From NCBI RefSeq assembly GCF_001439605.1, contig NZ_LMBX01000008.1, positions 1-62,239 of the forward strand: a stretch of DNA of 62,239 nucleotides. Direction: 5' to 3'. Origin of the DNA: Cytobacillus praedii. GTDB lineage: Bacteria > Bacillota > Bacilli > Bacillales > Cytobacillaceae. Made by a program: the position numbers and the translations under genes. Below the pieces are notes generated by a model. The model was not told the DNA's origin, ran no database searches, and saw only the letters and a program-made list of their open reading frames with translations. Shown one piece after another: positions 1 to 8,924 of this stretch (positions are counted from its first letter, which is position 1; each line of letters opens with the position of its first letter).

Positions 1-30
1 TATTGTTCTATTTCTATTTTAAAACAAAAA

Positions 31-107
31 AGACTGTAGGCAAACTCGATTTTCATCGAGTTTGTCTACAGTCTGAAGGAAGGAGCTAAGCTCCTTTCTT
101 TTTTTTG
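31..107 (+). terminator. Double hairpin terminator of an off-window gene
   Basis: A long stem (31-74, 19 bp with one mismatch, loop TTTC) is followed by a second short hairpin AAGGAG/CTCCTT (80-97) and a run of T at 98-106. It ends transcription entering from the left edge. By B. subtilis synteny that gene could be ftsX, but this is inference. Confidence 0.8.
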
Positions 108-129
108 CATTTATATACTAGATCTATAA

Positions 130-247
130 ATGCTAGATAAATTCAAAGGAATGCTAGAAAAACTTAAAAAGCTGCCAGATAAAAATAAAAAGCTGCTCGA
201 TAACTCTATAAAAATACTCGATAAACCCATCAACCTGCTAAAATAAC
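130..247 (+). repeat. 21-bp phased GATAAA array, copy 1 (short)
   Basis: The motif (G/T)CTAGATAAA or CTCGATAAA recurs with its G at 136, 157, 178, 199 and 220, and a degenerate site at 241; every step is exactly 21 bp. No gene is seen here. It sits between the terminator at the left edge and ctpB. It is the shortest of four related arrays and lacks the 29-bp step seen in the others. Confidence 0.85.
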
Positions 248-401
248 TTAAATTCGCACAAACAACACTCTCTATAGCAAAAAAATTCTCATAACCCGTC
301 CAATTTTTTCATATATTGAAGTAGCATCCCTAAAAAAGGTGAATCAGGTAAATTGTAGGAGGATTAAAAATCGGTATACATCGAGGGAAAGGAAGATGGG
401 G

Positions 402-1853
402 ATGAATAGAAAGTGGATTGTCCTGCTAATGACCGGGTCTCTCTTGACGGGGGCGGGCGGTACATATGCTGGAATGCAATGGATAAATAAAAGTGATCCT
501 AAGGTAAGTGTAGAAAACCAATCAGCACCTACACCTGAAGGCCAAATCCCCATTTCGGCAGGTGATTTAGAAAAGGTAGAAAAAGCCTATCATTTAATAT
601 TAAGCAGTTATGTTGAAAAAGTGGAGGAAGAACAGCTGGTAGAAGGTGCTATTCAAGGAATGCTTTCCACGCTCTCTGACAAATATTCAGTGTATATGGA
701 TAAGGAAACGGTCGAACAATTTAACGAATCACTAGAATCCTCTTTTGAAGGGATCGGGGCAGAAGTAAGCATGGATGATGGAAAGGTTGTCATTGTCGCT
801 CCATTTAAGGATTCTCCAGCGGAAAAAGCGGGTCTCAAACCAAGGGATCAAATTTTAAAGATCGATGGTGAGAGTATAGATGGACTTGACTTATTTGAGG
901 CGACATTAAAAATTAGAGGGGAAAAAGGGACGAAAGTAAAGCTGGAAATTGCTCGTCAAGGCTTGGCTGATCCTCTAATTGTTGAAGTGAAGCGGGATGA
1001 AATTCCGCAAATTACTGTCTATTCCGATTTAAAAAGACAAAATGGCAAAGCGATTGGCTATATAGAAATCACCTCTTTCTCAGAGGATACAGCAGCAGAA
1101 TTTGAAAAAAATCTTAGAGGTTTAGAGAAAAAAGGGCTAGAGGGATTAGTCATTGATGTTCGTGGAAACCCAGGGGGCTATCTGGATGCAGTCCAGGAAA
1201 TTTTGAAAGGGCTTGTGACAAATGAAAAGCCAATGATTCAAATTGAACGCCGAAATGGGGAGAAGAAGAGATATTTTTCGGGCTTAACGAAAGAAAAAGA
1301 GTACCCTATTGCGGTCCTCATTGATAAAGGAAGCGCATCCGCTTCTGAAATCTTGGCAGGGGCGTTAAATGAGGCAGAAGGATATCCGCTGATTGGGGAA
1401 AAAACATTTGGAAAAGGCACCGTTCAACAGCCAGTACCGATGGGAGACGGAAGCAATATTAAGCTGACATTATTTAAGTGGCTGACACCGGATGGAAATT
1501 GGATTCACGATAAAGGGATCGAGCCTACACTTAAAGTTAAGCAGCCAGCTATTTTTAATACGCATCCACTGCAATTGGAAGAGACACTGGTACAGGATAT
1601 GAATAATGAGCAGGTCAAAAATGCACAGGAAATGCTGGATGGACTAGGGTATTCTCCAGGAAGAAAAGATGGCTATTTCAGTGATTCAACAATGACTGCT
1701 GTTAAAGCCTTTCAAAAGCATTCCGGTATTCATGCAAACGGAAAGATCGATCAAAAAACGGCTGCTGCATTAGAAAAGGCAATCATTGATGAAATAAAAA
1801 AAGAGGAAAATGACATCCAGCTTCAAACCGCACTAAGATTCCTAGCACGTTAA
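402..1853 (+). CDS. ctpB: S41 carboxy-terminal processing protease CtpB
   Basis: Exported serine protease. In Bacillus, CtpB is secreted into the space around the forespore and cleaves SpoIVFA to help release sigmaK. Visible in order: an N-terminal membrane/signal segment; a PDZ domain (about residues 105-190); the S41 core with catalytic Ser313 in GSASASE, Lys338 in FGKG and Gln342; and a C-terminal peptidoglycan-binding domain (about 405-465). The Ser-Lys spacing of 25 and Lys-Gln spacing of 4 match the family. I chose ATG 402 because AAAGGAAG lies 6 nt upstream; ATG 396 is nearly as good, and an in-frame GTG at 339 has a poor site. A strong TAGGAGG at 356-362 has no usable start after it. 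Confidence 0.93.
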   Translation: MNRKWIVLLMTGSLLTGAGGTYAGMQWINKSDPKVSVENQSAPTPEGQIPISAGDLEKVEKAYHLILSSYVEKVEEEQLVEGAIQGMLSTLSDKYSVYMDKETVEQFNESLESSFEGIGAEVSMDDGKVVIVAPFKDSPAEKAGLKPRDQILKIDGESIDGLDLFEATLKIRGEKGTKVKLEIARQGLADPLIVEVKRDEIPQITVYSDLKRQNGKAIGYIEITSFSEDTAAEFEKNLRGLEKKGLEGLVIDVRGNPGGYLDAVQEILKGLVTNEKPMIQIERRNGEKKRYFSGLTKEKEYPIAVLIDKGSASASEILAGALNEAEGYPLIGEKTFGKGTVQQPVPMGDGSNIKLTLFKWLTPDGNWIHDKGIEPTLKVKQPAIFNTHPLQLEETLVQDMNNEQVKNAQEMLDGLGYSPGRKDGYFSDSTMTAVKAFQKHSGIHANGKIDQKTAAALEKAIIDEIKKEENDIQLQTALRFLAR

Positions 1854-1926
1854 GGCTTTTTTTAAAAGTCTTCCACGGATCACAACATTTAATAGAATGG
1901 GTATATCATTATTGGTTAGTTTTAGA

Positions 1927-1957
1927 TAGCAGGGGGCATCCTCCTGCTATTTTTTTG
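1927..1957 (+). terminator. Terminator after ctpB
   Basis: Hairpin TAGCAGGGGG / CTCCTGCTA followed by seven T. Confidence 0.85.
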
Positions 1958-2070
1958 TTTATTTCATATTGCAATAGGCTTTGGGTGGACATTTTGGTAG
2001 AATAAAGAGTAATAGATATTGATAACAGTGAATATTTCTAATGGAAATTTATTAATAGAGGTTGGTGGCT

Positions 2071-3267
2071 ATGGTGGCTCAAGAATGGCTGATTGAAATC
2101 GTAAAGGGAGCGGGTAAGTTTTTTCTTCATCCTGTTTTCTATTATCTCTTCTTTTTAGCTGCTATTTTAGGTGTTTCTCGGGTGAAACGAGAGAGGGACA
2201 ATTTTCATGTTCGGGCGGAGAATGCATACTTTGAGCTGAGGCAGCTCCTTCCGCTAGGCTTATTAATTGGACTTGTTTTGTCTCTAATTTCAATTGCGGC
2301 AGGTCTTGTTATCCCGCTGGAGACAATTGTCTTTACGGCAGTTTTAACCGTATTGTGGAGTTTCACAACGAAGATCCGCTGGATGGCGCCTGCTTATACG
2401 TTAGGGTTTGCCTTTTTTGCGACGATTTTTGCGGTCGAACAAAAGTGGCCGCTTCCGTCTTTCTTCACATCTATTTCTGATACGAAACCATCTGTTTTTC
2501 CAGCTATTGCTGTCCTTCTAGCTTTGCTATTAATTGGGGAAGGAATTCTTATTTTCAAAAATGCACGAAAGGGAACTTCCCCTAAGCTAATAAAAAGCAA
2601 AAGAGGACAAAGGGTTGGAATTCATGAGGTGAAGCGACTTTGGATGATCCCGTTATTCTTGGTGATTCCAGGTGAGGTACTTAAAAGCCCGTTTGAATGG
2701 TGGCCTGTTTTCTCCATTGCTGGCCATTCCTATTCTATCCTTCTTGTCCCTTTTGCGATTGGCTTTTTTCAGCAAATTCAAGGGAATCTGCCTATCGATG
2801 CGATAAAGGCAACTGGAAAAAAAGTGATTTGGCTTGGCTCGATTATCTTACTCTTATCCATTGCCGGCTATTGGTCGCCAATTGCTTCGATTGCGGTCGT
2901 AACCATTGCGATTGTTAGCAGGGAGATTATTACATTAAGACAGAGAATGGCAGATGAAAACCGTCCTTTCTTTTTTTCAAAGAGAAATCATGGTGTGATG
3001 GTATTAGGGATTATTCCTCAATCACCAGCTAATCTAATGGGATTAAAGGTTGGAGAAATTATTACGAAGGTAAACGGGATTCATGTCCATGATAAAATCG
3101 GCTTCTATGAAGCTCTTCTGAAAAACCGTGCCCATTGTAAACTGGAAGTACTTGATACAAATGGACAAATTCGCTTTGCCCAACGCGCCTTGTATGAAGG
3201 CGATCATCATGAGCTTGGCATTCTTTTTGTGCAGGATGAGAGAAATAGGGGCAGTGAAGCGGTTTAA
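2071..3267 (+). CDS. minJ: MinJ-like cell division topological determinant (PDZ membrane protein)
   Basis: Polytopic membrane protein of 398 residues. MinJ in B. subtilis bridges DivIVA and MinD at the pole and division site. The N-terminal part has several hydrophobic segments (an early FFLHPVFYYLFFLAAI segment, then pairs at about 50-110, 125-150 and 200-285). A C-terminal PDZ domain (about 310-375) contains the GIIPQSPAN and GEIITKVNG signatures. ATG 2071 was chosen over TTG 2062 because TAGAGG at 2056-2061 is 9 nt from it. Position directly after ctpB matches the B. subtilis neighbourhood. Function is by family and synteny. Confidence 0.85.
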   Translation: MVAQEWLIEIVKGAGKFFLHPVFYYLFFLAAILGVSRVKRERDNFHVRAENAYFELRQLLPLGLLIGLVLSLISIAAGLVIPLETIVFTAVLTVLWSFTTKIRWMAPAYTLGFAFFATIFAVEQKWPLPSFFTSISDTKPSVFPAIAVLLALLLIGEGILIFKNARKGTSPKLIKSKRGQRVGIHEVKRLWMIPLFLVIPGEVLKSPFEWWPVFSIAGHSYSILLVPFAIGFFQQIQGNLPIDAIKATGKKVIWLGSIILLLSIAGYWSPIASIAVVTIAIVSREIITLRQRMADENRPFFFSKRNHGVMVLGIIPQSPANLMGLKVGEIITKVNGIHVHDKIGFYEALLKNRAHCKLEVLDTNGQIRFAQRALYEGDHHELGILFVQDERNRGSEAV

Positions 3268-3340
3268 CGCAAGAGATTTATTCAGTCAGGTAAATTGGAA
3301 GATGGATACCATAGAGACAAGAACATCATTTATCAATGGT

Positions 3341-3373
3341 AAAAAACGGATGCGAGCCAGCATCTGTTTTTTT
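3341..3373 (+). terminator. Terminator after minJ
   Basis: AAAAAACGGATGC / GCATCTGTTTTTT hairpin with loop GAGCCA; the A-run and T-run could let it work on both strands. Confidence 0.8.
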
Positions 3374-3565
3374 AATAACAACTGCCTATTTGGCTTAACA
3401 GTTAGTTTACTGAAATGTACATCGAATTTATGTCCATAAAACCCAGTAGAAAAAACCATATAAAACAATCGACAAAAAATATTAAATATCTGTACTATTA
3501 AAAGAAGAAATTAATAAATTGGAGAACAGGTGAATAGATAACTTAGAGAGCAGGGAGAAGAGACT

Positions 3566-4267
3566 ATGAAGCATCGGCTATTACTTGTTGATGATGATCT
3601 TTCGATTAGTGAAATGGTAAAAAGCTATTTAACCAAGGAAGGCTTTGATGTGTCTATCGCATGTAATGGGGAAGATGGAGTATCAATGTTTATGAAAGAT
3701 ACATTTGATCTTATCTTAATTGACATCATGATGCCGAAGTTAGATGGAATTGAAGCAATCAAGATCATTCGAGAAAAAAGCTCGATTCCAATATTAATCA
3801 TGTCTGCGAAAGACAGTGATATCGATAAAGCGTTAGGGCTGGGCTTCGGTGCAGATGATTATCTAGCCAAACCGTTTTCTTTGCTAGAGCTGTCAGCAAG
3901 AATAAAAGCAGCCATCCGGCGGGCAACAAAGTATTCTAATTATGAAGATTGTGGAGAAAGTAAGAATGAAATTACATTTGGTGAATTGAAAGTAGACATA
4001 AACAATTACTCTGTTTTCAAAGGGAAACAAGAGCTTAAGCTTACAGCAAAGGAATTTGAGCTGTTAAAACTATTTATTACAAATCAAAAGCGTGTATTTA
4101 CAAAAGCACAACTTTACAACCTCGTTTGGAATGATGACTATTTCGGTGATGAAAACGTAATTAATGTCCATATCCGAAGGCTAAGGGAAAAAATAGAAGA
4201 TGATCCATCCGAATCAAAGTATATCAAAACGCTATGGGGTATTGGCTACAAGTGGGATGGCCAATAA
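3566..4267 (+). CDS. OmpR-family response regulator (YcbL-like)
   Basis: DNA-binding response regulator of 233 residues. The receiver domain (1-115) shows the acidic pocket D10/D11, phospho-acceptor D53 in LIDIMMP and K102. A winged-helix output domain occupies about 135-230, with the conserved INVHIRRLREKIE recognition region. ATG 3566 follows GGGAGAAGAG. It overlaps the next gene by 11 bp. The order regulator, kinase, ABC ATPase, permease matches the B. subtilis ycbLMNO set, whose inducer is not established. Its probable target is the promoter at 5250-5341. Confidence 0.92.
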   Translation: MKHRLLLVDDDLSISEMVKSYLTKEGFDVSIACNGEDGVSMFMKDTFDLILIDIMMPKLDGIEAIKIIREKSSIPILIMSAKDSDIDKALGLGFGADDYLAKPFSLLELSARIKAAIRRATKYSNYEDCGESKNEITFGELKVDINNYSVFKGKQELKLTAKEFELLKLFITNQKRVFTKAQLYNLVWNDDYFGDENVINVHIRRLREKIEDDPSESKYIKTLWGIGYKWDGQ

Positions 4268-5204
4268 TATGGCAATCTTTTTACTTATTATCATCCTAAT
4301 TTTATGTTTAATTATCTTTGTGCTATATAAAACGAATAAAACGAGGAGTATGAATTTAAAGCAAATCCAAAGAAAATTACATGCCATTATATCCAATTCT
4401 ACTAATGAAAAAGTCCTGCTTTTCACGGACGATAATGAACTTATTGCCCTTGTAAATGAATTAAATCAGCTGTTAGACGTTAATCTAAATGCATTAGCCA
4501 ATTATAAAAAATCTGAGCAATCAATAAAAAAGATGATTTCTAATATTTCTCATGATTTAAAGACGCCATTGACGGTTGTATTAGGGTACATCGAAATGAT
4601 TCAACTAGATAGTGAAATGAACGAGGAGGAGAAGAGCCTTTTATTATCTAAGGTTCATAAAAAAACAATTGAAGTCATTGATCTGATCCATAATTTTTTC
4701 GATTTGGCCAAATTGGAAGCTGAAGATAAACATATCTCGATGACAAGAGTACATATGAATGAGATTTGCAGAAAGAACATATTAGATTATTATGATGTTT
4801 TAACAGCTAAGGGGTTTACTGTCCATATTGAAATTCCTGATTCTCCAATCTATGCATTGGGTAATTTGGAAGTAATTGATCGAATTTTAAATAACCTCAT
4901 TTCGAATGCTATTCAGCATGGGAAAGATGGGCGGACGATTGGTTTATCGTTACGAAATGAAGAGGAGCTTGTTTATATAGATATTTGGGACAGAGGAAAA
5001 GGCATAAATGAGATGTATAAAGATCGAGTGTTTGAAAGAATGTACACTCTTGAAGACTCGAGGAATAAATTTTATCAAGGAAGTGGATTAGGTCTTACCA
5101 TTACTAAGAGGCTAGTTGAAAACTTGGGTGGATCCATTCAGCTGAGCAGTATACCTTATGAGAAAACAGTTTTTTCTTTTACATTAAAACGAATGTCATA
5201 TTAA
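4257..5204 (+). CDS. Sensor histidine kinase with a minimal sensor (YcbM-like)
   Basis: Membrane histidine kinase of 315 residues. One hydrophobic helix (about 5-25) is followed directly by a cytoplasmic linker, the HisKA domain with H99 in SNISHDLKTPL, and a HATPase domain with the N box (ILNNLISNAIQHG), G1 (DRGKGI) and G2 (GSGLGLTI). There is no extracellular domain, so it probably senses within the membrane or through the partner transporter. ATG 4257 overlaps the regulator stop; ATG 4269 is a possible alternative. Confidence 0.9.
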   Translation: MANNMAIFLLIIILILCLIIFVLYKTNKTRSMNLKQIQRKLHAIISNSTNEKVLLFTDDNELIALVNELNQLLDVNLNALANYKKSEQSIKKMISNISHDLKTPLTVVLGYIEMIQLDSEMNEEEKSLLLSKVHKKTIEVIDLIHNFFDLAKLEAEDKHISMTRVHMNEICRKNILDYYDVLTAKGFTVHIEIPDSPIYALGNLEVIDRILNNLISNAIQHGKDGRTIGLSLRNEEELVYIDIWDRGKGINEMYKDRVFERMYTLEDSRNKFYQGSGLGLTITKRLVENLGGSIQLSSIPYEKTVFSFTLKRMSY

Positions 5205-5244
5205 GAGAACTCGTTTCGTAAGTTAACGACGAGTTCTCTTTATT
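5204..5244 (+). terminator. Terminator after the histidine kinase
   Basis: Perfect 11-bp stem AGAGAACTCGT / ACGAGTTCTCT with a 14-nt loop and a weak T tract. It separates the two-component genes from the ABC genes, so these need their own promoter. Confidence 0.65.
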
Positions 5245-5249
5245 TGAAC

Positions 5250-5341
5250 TTAAGAAAATTGTAAGAATTGCGTAAGGAAAAAGTGAATTCTGTTCCTTAA
5301 TCTAAAAGTAAGAAATGAATTTGTAGCCATGCATGTATAAT
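5250..5341 (+). promoter_or_regulatory. Likely response-regulator operator and ABC promoter
   Basis: Three direct repeats TTAAG, GTAAG, GTAAG start at 5250, 5261 and 5272, exactly 11 bp apart, as expected for an OmpR-type dimer stack on one DNA face. Downstream is a TATAAT at 5336-5341 with no good -35, as for an activated promoter. The link to the adjacent regulator is inference. Confidence 0.5.
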
Positions 5342-5408
5342 GCATCCCATCTTCACTGCAGCTTATGGCAATAGATAGGACACTGAAAAGATAAAAGGAG
5401 ATTCTAAA

Positions 5409-6332
5409 ATGACCTACATTGTAAGAACGACACAATTAACAAAGACGTATATGGGAAAAGAAGTTGTATCGAATGTCAATATGAATATTAAAAAAGGAGA
5501 AATCTATGGTTTTCTTGGACCGAATGGAGCGGGGAAAACAACGATCATGAGGATGATTACAAATCTGGTAAAACCGACGGGTGGAGAAATTGAGCTATTT
5601 GGTGAAAAATTAACGAATCACTCCTATCATCTTTTAGGAAGGATGGGAACGATTATTGAGTACCCAATCTTTTATGAAAAGCTTACAGCAAAGAAAAACT
5701 TGGAGTTTCATTGTGAGTATATGGGGTTTCATGAAAGCAAGGCCATTGATGAAGCACTCGATCTTGTACATTTGAAAAATGTGGATGATAAGTTAGTGAA
5801 GGAATTCTCTCTTGGTATGAAACAAAGGCTAGGCATTGCTAGAGCTATTATCACGAAACCGGAATTGCTTATCTTGGATGAACCGATTAATGGATTGGAT
5901 CCTGTTGGAATTAAGGAAATTCGAGACCTTTTCAAATTATTAAGTGCGGAATATGGGGTAACTATCTTAATTTCTAGTCATATTTTAGGGGAGATTGAAC
6001 AAATAGCAGATACAATTGGAGTAATTAACCACGGGAAGTTAATAGAGGAAGTAGCGATGGAACAGATTCGTGAAAAGAATACCGAATTTATTGAGTTTGT
6101 AACGAATGATTGCAGAAAATCCGTATTTGTATTAGAGCATATATTAAAGATTACTAATTTTAGAGTCATCGATAATCGTTTAATTAGAGTGTATGATTCC
6201 TCTGTACCACAAAGTGAAATAACAAAAACATTCGTTTTGAATGATATTATCATTGAATCTATCCATAAGAAGAATAGTTCGTTAGAAGATCATTTCTTAA
6301 CGCTGTTGAACGGAGGTGGAATCAGTGCTTAA
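5409..6332 (+). CDS. ABC transporter ATPase (YcbN-like)
   Basis: Cytoplasmic ATPase of 307 residues. It shows Walker A GPNGAGKTT, a shortened Q-loop region, the signature FSLGMKQR, Walker B LLILDEP followed by INGLDP, and the H-loop SSHILGEI. The C-terminal third is an accessory domain typical of bacitracin/lantibiotic-export type ATPases. AAAGGAG precedes ATG 5409. It overlaps the permease gene by 8 bp, so the two are co-translated. Substrate is unknown; antimicrobial peptide detoxification is the usual role of such two-component/ABC pairs. Confidence 0.9.
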   Translation: MTYIVRTTQLTKTYMGKEVVSNVNMNIKKGEIYGFLGPNGAGKTTIMRMITNLVKPTGGEIELFGEKLTNHSYHLLGRMGTIIEYPIFYEKLTAKKNLEFHCEYMGFHESKAIDEALDLVHLKNVDDKLVKEFSLGMKQRLGIARAIITKPELLILDEPINGLDPVGIKEIRDLFKLLSAEYGVTILISSHILGEIEQIADTIGVINHGKLIEEVAMEQIREKNTEFIEFVTNDCRKSVFVLEHILKITNFRVIDNRLIRVYDSSVPQSEITKTFVLNDIIIESIHKKNSSLEDHFLTLLNGGGISA

Positions 6333-7020
6333 ATTAATTAAATTGGAAATGAAAAAGTTTAAAATGGGAGGATATGTACGAAGCTCACTCATTACAAATG
6401 TTATTATACTAGGAGTCATTTGCCTTATTAGCTATGTGGAAAATTTGGAGGGTGCAGTAGTTTTCGAAGATTATGCTGTGGCATTGCAACTGATCGAAAC
6501 AATCATCAGAGCAACATTTATCATATTTGCAGCGGTACTCATTTCAAGATTAGTCATTAATGAATATAAAAACAAATCGATAACAGTCCTTTTTATGTAT
6601 CCAATAAACCGCAAATCTCTTATAATAGCCAAACTGCTAATTGTTGTTATTTTTACGTTCGTAAATATAGTAGCAGCTAACATTTTTGTAGGTGGCGGGT
6701 TTTATTTGTTAGACCAATTTGCTCAAATAGTCCCTGATCAGCTTACATTATCAGGTTTAGGAAAACATTCGGCAAGTGTTGTAATGAATGCTTTAGCAAC
6801 AAGCTGTATGAGCCTTATTCCTCTCTACTTTGGGATGAGAAAGTTTTCCGGATCTACTACGATCATATCTTCCATTTTTATAGTATTAATTGTCTGTCAG
6901 GATATGAATGGTTTTACCTTAAACTCCATTGTCTTTGTACCGATTACACTCGCTGTAATTGGAGCTATTACTGCTTATTTAGCCATACGTAATATAGAAA
7001 ATAAAGACGTGATTCATTAA
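6325..7020 (+). CDS. ABC-2 type permease (YcbO-like)
   Basis: Integral membrane protein of 231 residues with about six hydrophobic segments (about 20-38, 55-80, 100-125, 145-168, 178-195, 200-220). An INEYKNKSITVLF stretch is typical of ABC-2 lantibiotic-immunity permeases. GTG 6325 is preferred because GGAGG at 6312-6316 lies 8 nt upstream; an in-frame GTG at 6316 overlaps that site. It partners with the preceding ATPase. Confidence 0.85.
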   Translation: MLKLIKLEMKKFKMGGYVRSSLITNVIILGVICLISYVENLEGAVVFEDYAVALQLIETIIRATFIIFAAVLISRLVINEYKNKSITVLFMYPINRKSLIIAKLLIVVIFTFVNIVAANIFVGGGFYLLDQFAQIVPDQLTLSGLGKHSASVVMNALATSCMSLIPLYFGMRKFSGSTTIISSIFIVLIVCQDMNGFTLNSIVFVPITLAVIGAITAYLAIRNIENKDVIH

Positions 7021-7044
7021 TGAATAGTAATTAAGTACCTAATC

Positions 7045-7073
7045 AGCCCATGAAAAATCATGGGCTTTGTTTA
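7045..7073 (+). terminator. Terminator after the ABC permease
   Basis: AGCCCATG / CATGGGCT stem with loop AAAAAT followed by a T-rich tail. Confidence 0.8.
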
Positions 7074-7177
7074 TGCTGGTTAATAAAGGGAAATGGATGC
7101 TGGAACAAAATTAATATTATATAACTTGTTTGAAAATCTAAGGTAAGTCCTTTTTTTAAAAAAATAGACTAATAGTA

Positions 7178-7206
7178 TTGAGACTCCTGTCAGATTAAGG
7201 TAATAT
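7178..7206 (+). promoter_or_regulatory. SigmaA-type promoter of the GumN-family gene
   Basis: TTGAGA (7178-7183), 17-nt spacer, TAATAT (7201-7206), about 60 bp before the start codon. Confidence 0.5.
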
Positions 7207-7266
7207 GTATATTTGTTAATAGTTTCCTATTAATATATATTTTTAACTAGAGAGGAGAGAAGGATA

Positions 7267-8478
7267 ATGAAAAAAATATTTAAAAGTGTTGCTATGCTTG
7301 TCATGGCTGTTTTCCTAGTTTCATCATTTTCAGTCAGCTCAGCATTTGCTGCATCGGACAGTGCAAAGAATTGTGTTCCTAAAAAGGTTATGTGGGGAAA
7401 AACAGAACTTAAAAGCGGTCAATTAGGAAAGGTTACTATTCTAAAAGAAACTAAGTTATATTCTTTAAAAGATAATAAACTTGTAGCCAATAAGTCGCTT
7501 CCTGCAAAAGGTGAATTTAGAGTCTACTCCTTCAAAAAAGTAGATAATAGTGATATTTATGGTGTTGGCGGCGGTCAATTTATTAAGAAGGATAGCTCTA
7601 TTAAATACGAAACACCTTCGAAACGAAAGCTAGCAGAACTTAAAGCAGCTGCTTGCGCAGAAAATGAAGGCGGGTTCTTCTGGAAAGCAGAGAAGAATGG
7701 CAATACGGTCTATATGCTAGGTTCCATACATTTGGGAATCGAAGAATTTTATCCAATAAATTCAAAAATAATGAAAGCATTCAATGAATCCAAATATTTA
7801 GCTGTTGAAGCAGATATCCTTAACTTAAATCCTCTTGAATTCCAACAGACCATCCTTGAAAAGGCAGTCTATGAGGACGGTTCAACGATTGAGGATCATA
7901 TCTCAAAGGAACTTTACAAGAAACTAACAGATACCTTTGTTAGCTATGGTGGAGATATGAATGAGATCAAGTATTTAAAACCTTGGTATTTAAGCATGAG
8001 TTTAGATAGTTTAAAAACAATGGATCCTAAATATAAATCTGAATTAGGAATTGATCATTATTTCTTATCTAAGGCAGGCAATAAAAAGGTCATTGAGCTA
8101 GAAGGGGCAGAATTCCAGATCAATATGCTGTCTGGATTCCCAGAAAATGTACAAATCAAGCTACTTGAAGACTCTTTAAAAACTGGTAATGCTAATGATG
8201 GACTAGCACCGCTTATAAAGGCTTGGCAAACGAGCGATGATACTGCCATTGAAAAATTGCTATTTAATGTTCCAGATAATAGCCCTGAATACAAAGTCTA
8301 TATGACTGAAATGTTTGATAACAGAAATGTTGGAATGGCGAATAAAATTGAAAAGTACCTAACAGGAACTACAAAAGGAACGTATTTTGTCGTTGTAGGT
8401 GCTGGTCACTACTTCGGTGATATGAGTATTATCAAGCTGCTTGAAAAGAAAGGTTTAAAGATTGAAAAACTTCAATAG
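7267..8478 (+). CDS. Secreted TraB/GumN (PrgY, Tiki) superfamily protein
   Basis: Exported protein of 403 residues. A Sec signal peptide ends near SSAFAA (about residue 29). A lineage-specific region (30-130) precedes the TraB/GumN domain (about 135-400), marked by GSIHLG, an AVEADI motif and GAGHYFGD near the C-terminus. These His/Glu-containing motifs are conserved in the superfamily, which includes the metalloprotease Tiki; bacterial GumN members have no settled activity. ATG 7267 follows GAGAGGAGAG. The gene stands alone between two strong terminators. Confidence 0.85.
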   Translation: MKKIFKSVAMLVMAVFLVSSFSVSSAFAASDSAKNCVPKKVMWGKTELKSGQLGKVTILKETKLYSLKDNKLVANKSLPAKGEFRVYSFKKVDNSDIYGVGGGQFIKKDSSIKYETPSKRKLAELKAAACAENEGGFFWKAEKNGNTVYMLGSIHLGIEEFYPINSKIMKAFNESKYLAVEADILNLNPLEFQQTILEKAVYEDGSTIEDHISKELYKKLTDTFVSYGGDMNEIKYLKPWYLSMSLDSLKTMDPKYKSELGIDHYFLSKAGNKKVIELEGAEFQINMLSGFPENVQIKLLEDSLKTGNANDGLAPLIKAWQTSDDTAIEKLLFNVPDNSPEYKVYMTEMFDNRNVGMANKIEKYLTGTTKGTYFVVVGAGHYFGDMSIIKLLEKKGLKIEKLQ

Positions 8479-8523
8479 TACAATGTTTTAAGAAAAGCTA
8501 ATTCCTAATGCAGAAAAGTAATA

Positions 8524-8565
8524 AATAACAAAGCCGCTGCCTAATAAGGCAGCGGCTTTGTTATT
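8524..8565. terminator. Strong terminator after the GumN-family gene
   Basis: Perfect 18-bp stem AATAACAAAGCCGCTGCC with its complement and a 6-nt loop; A and T flanks would let it act in both directions. Confidence 0.85.
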
Positions 8566-8742
8566 AACTAGTAAATACTAATTTTATTCCCTGCAATTAG
8601 GCAGCAGCACCGTAAGAGTAACAGTTCATGTTAAAGGAAACGCGTGTTTATGAGTAATAAATAGGATATTGTTTATCACTATAAAAGGTTCATTAATAAC
8701 TCTTGTCTTTAGGTGGGGATTTCATATTATGAAAATTCAGAA

Positions 8743-8772
8743 TTGTATTCCGATACTAGCTTCTATTATAAT
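8743..8772 (+). promoter_or_regulatory. Candidate promoter of the IclR-family regulator
   Basis: TTGTAT (8743-8748), 18-nt spacer, TATAAT (8767-8772). The leader to 8925 would be about 145 nt. The rest of the 8566-8924 gap holds nothing I can assign. Confidence 0.4.
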
Positions 8773-8924
8773 TAATGTTAAACCGTTTATCGCTGATTAA
8801 CGGGCAGTAAAACATCTACTTTAGAAGAAAACCCCCGCTACTGGAAGTTTCACTTTATAGGCAGCATTTATCAAAATAACCTATCGTTGATCGAGATTGC
8901 TGATTACGAGAGGAGGAGATATTT

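Noticed and set aside
356..372. Strong TAGGAGG site suggesting an earlier ctpB start or a leader peptide.
   Set aside because: No ATG, GTG or TTG follows at a usable distance; the next good start is 402 with its own site.
8566..8924. A hidden gene in the gap before the IclR gene.
   Set aside because: No frame with a ribosome site and plausible codon use was found; only a candidate promoter is supported.
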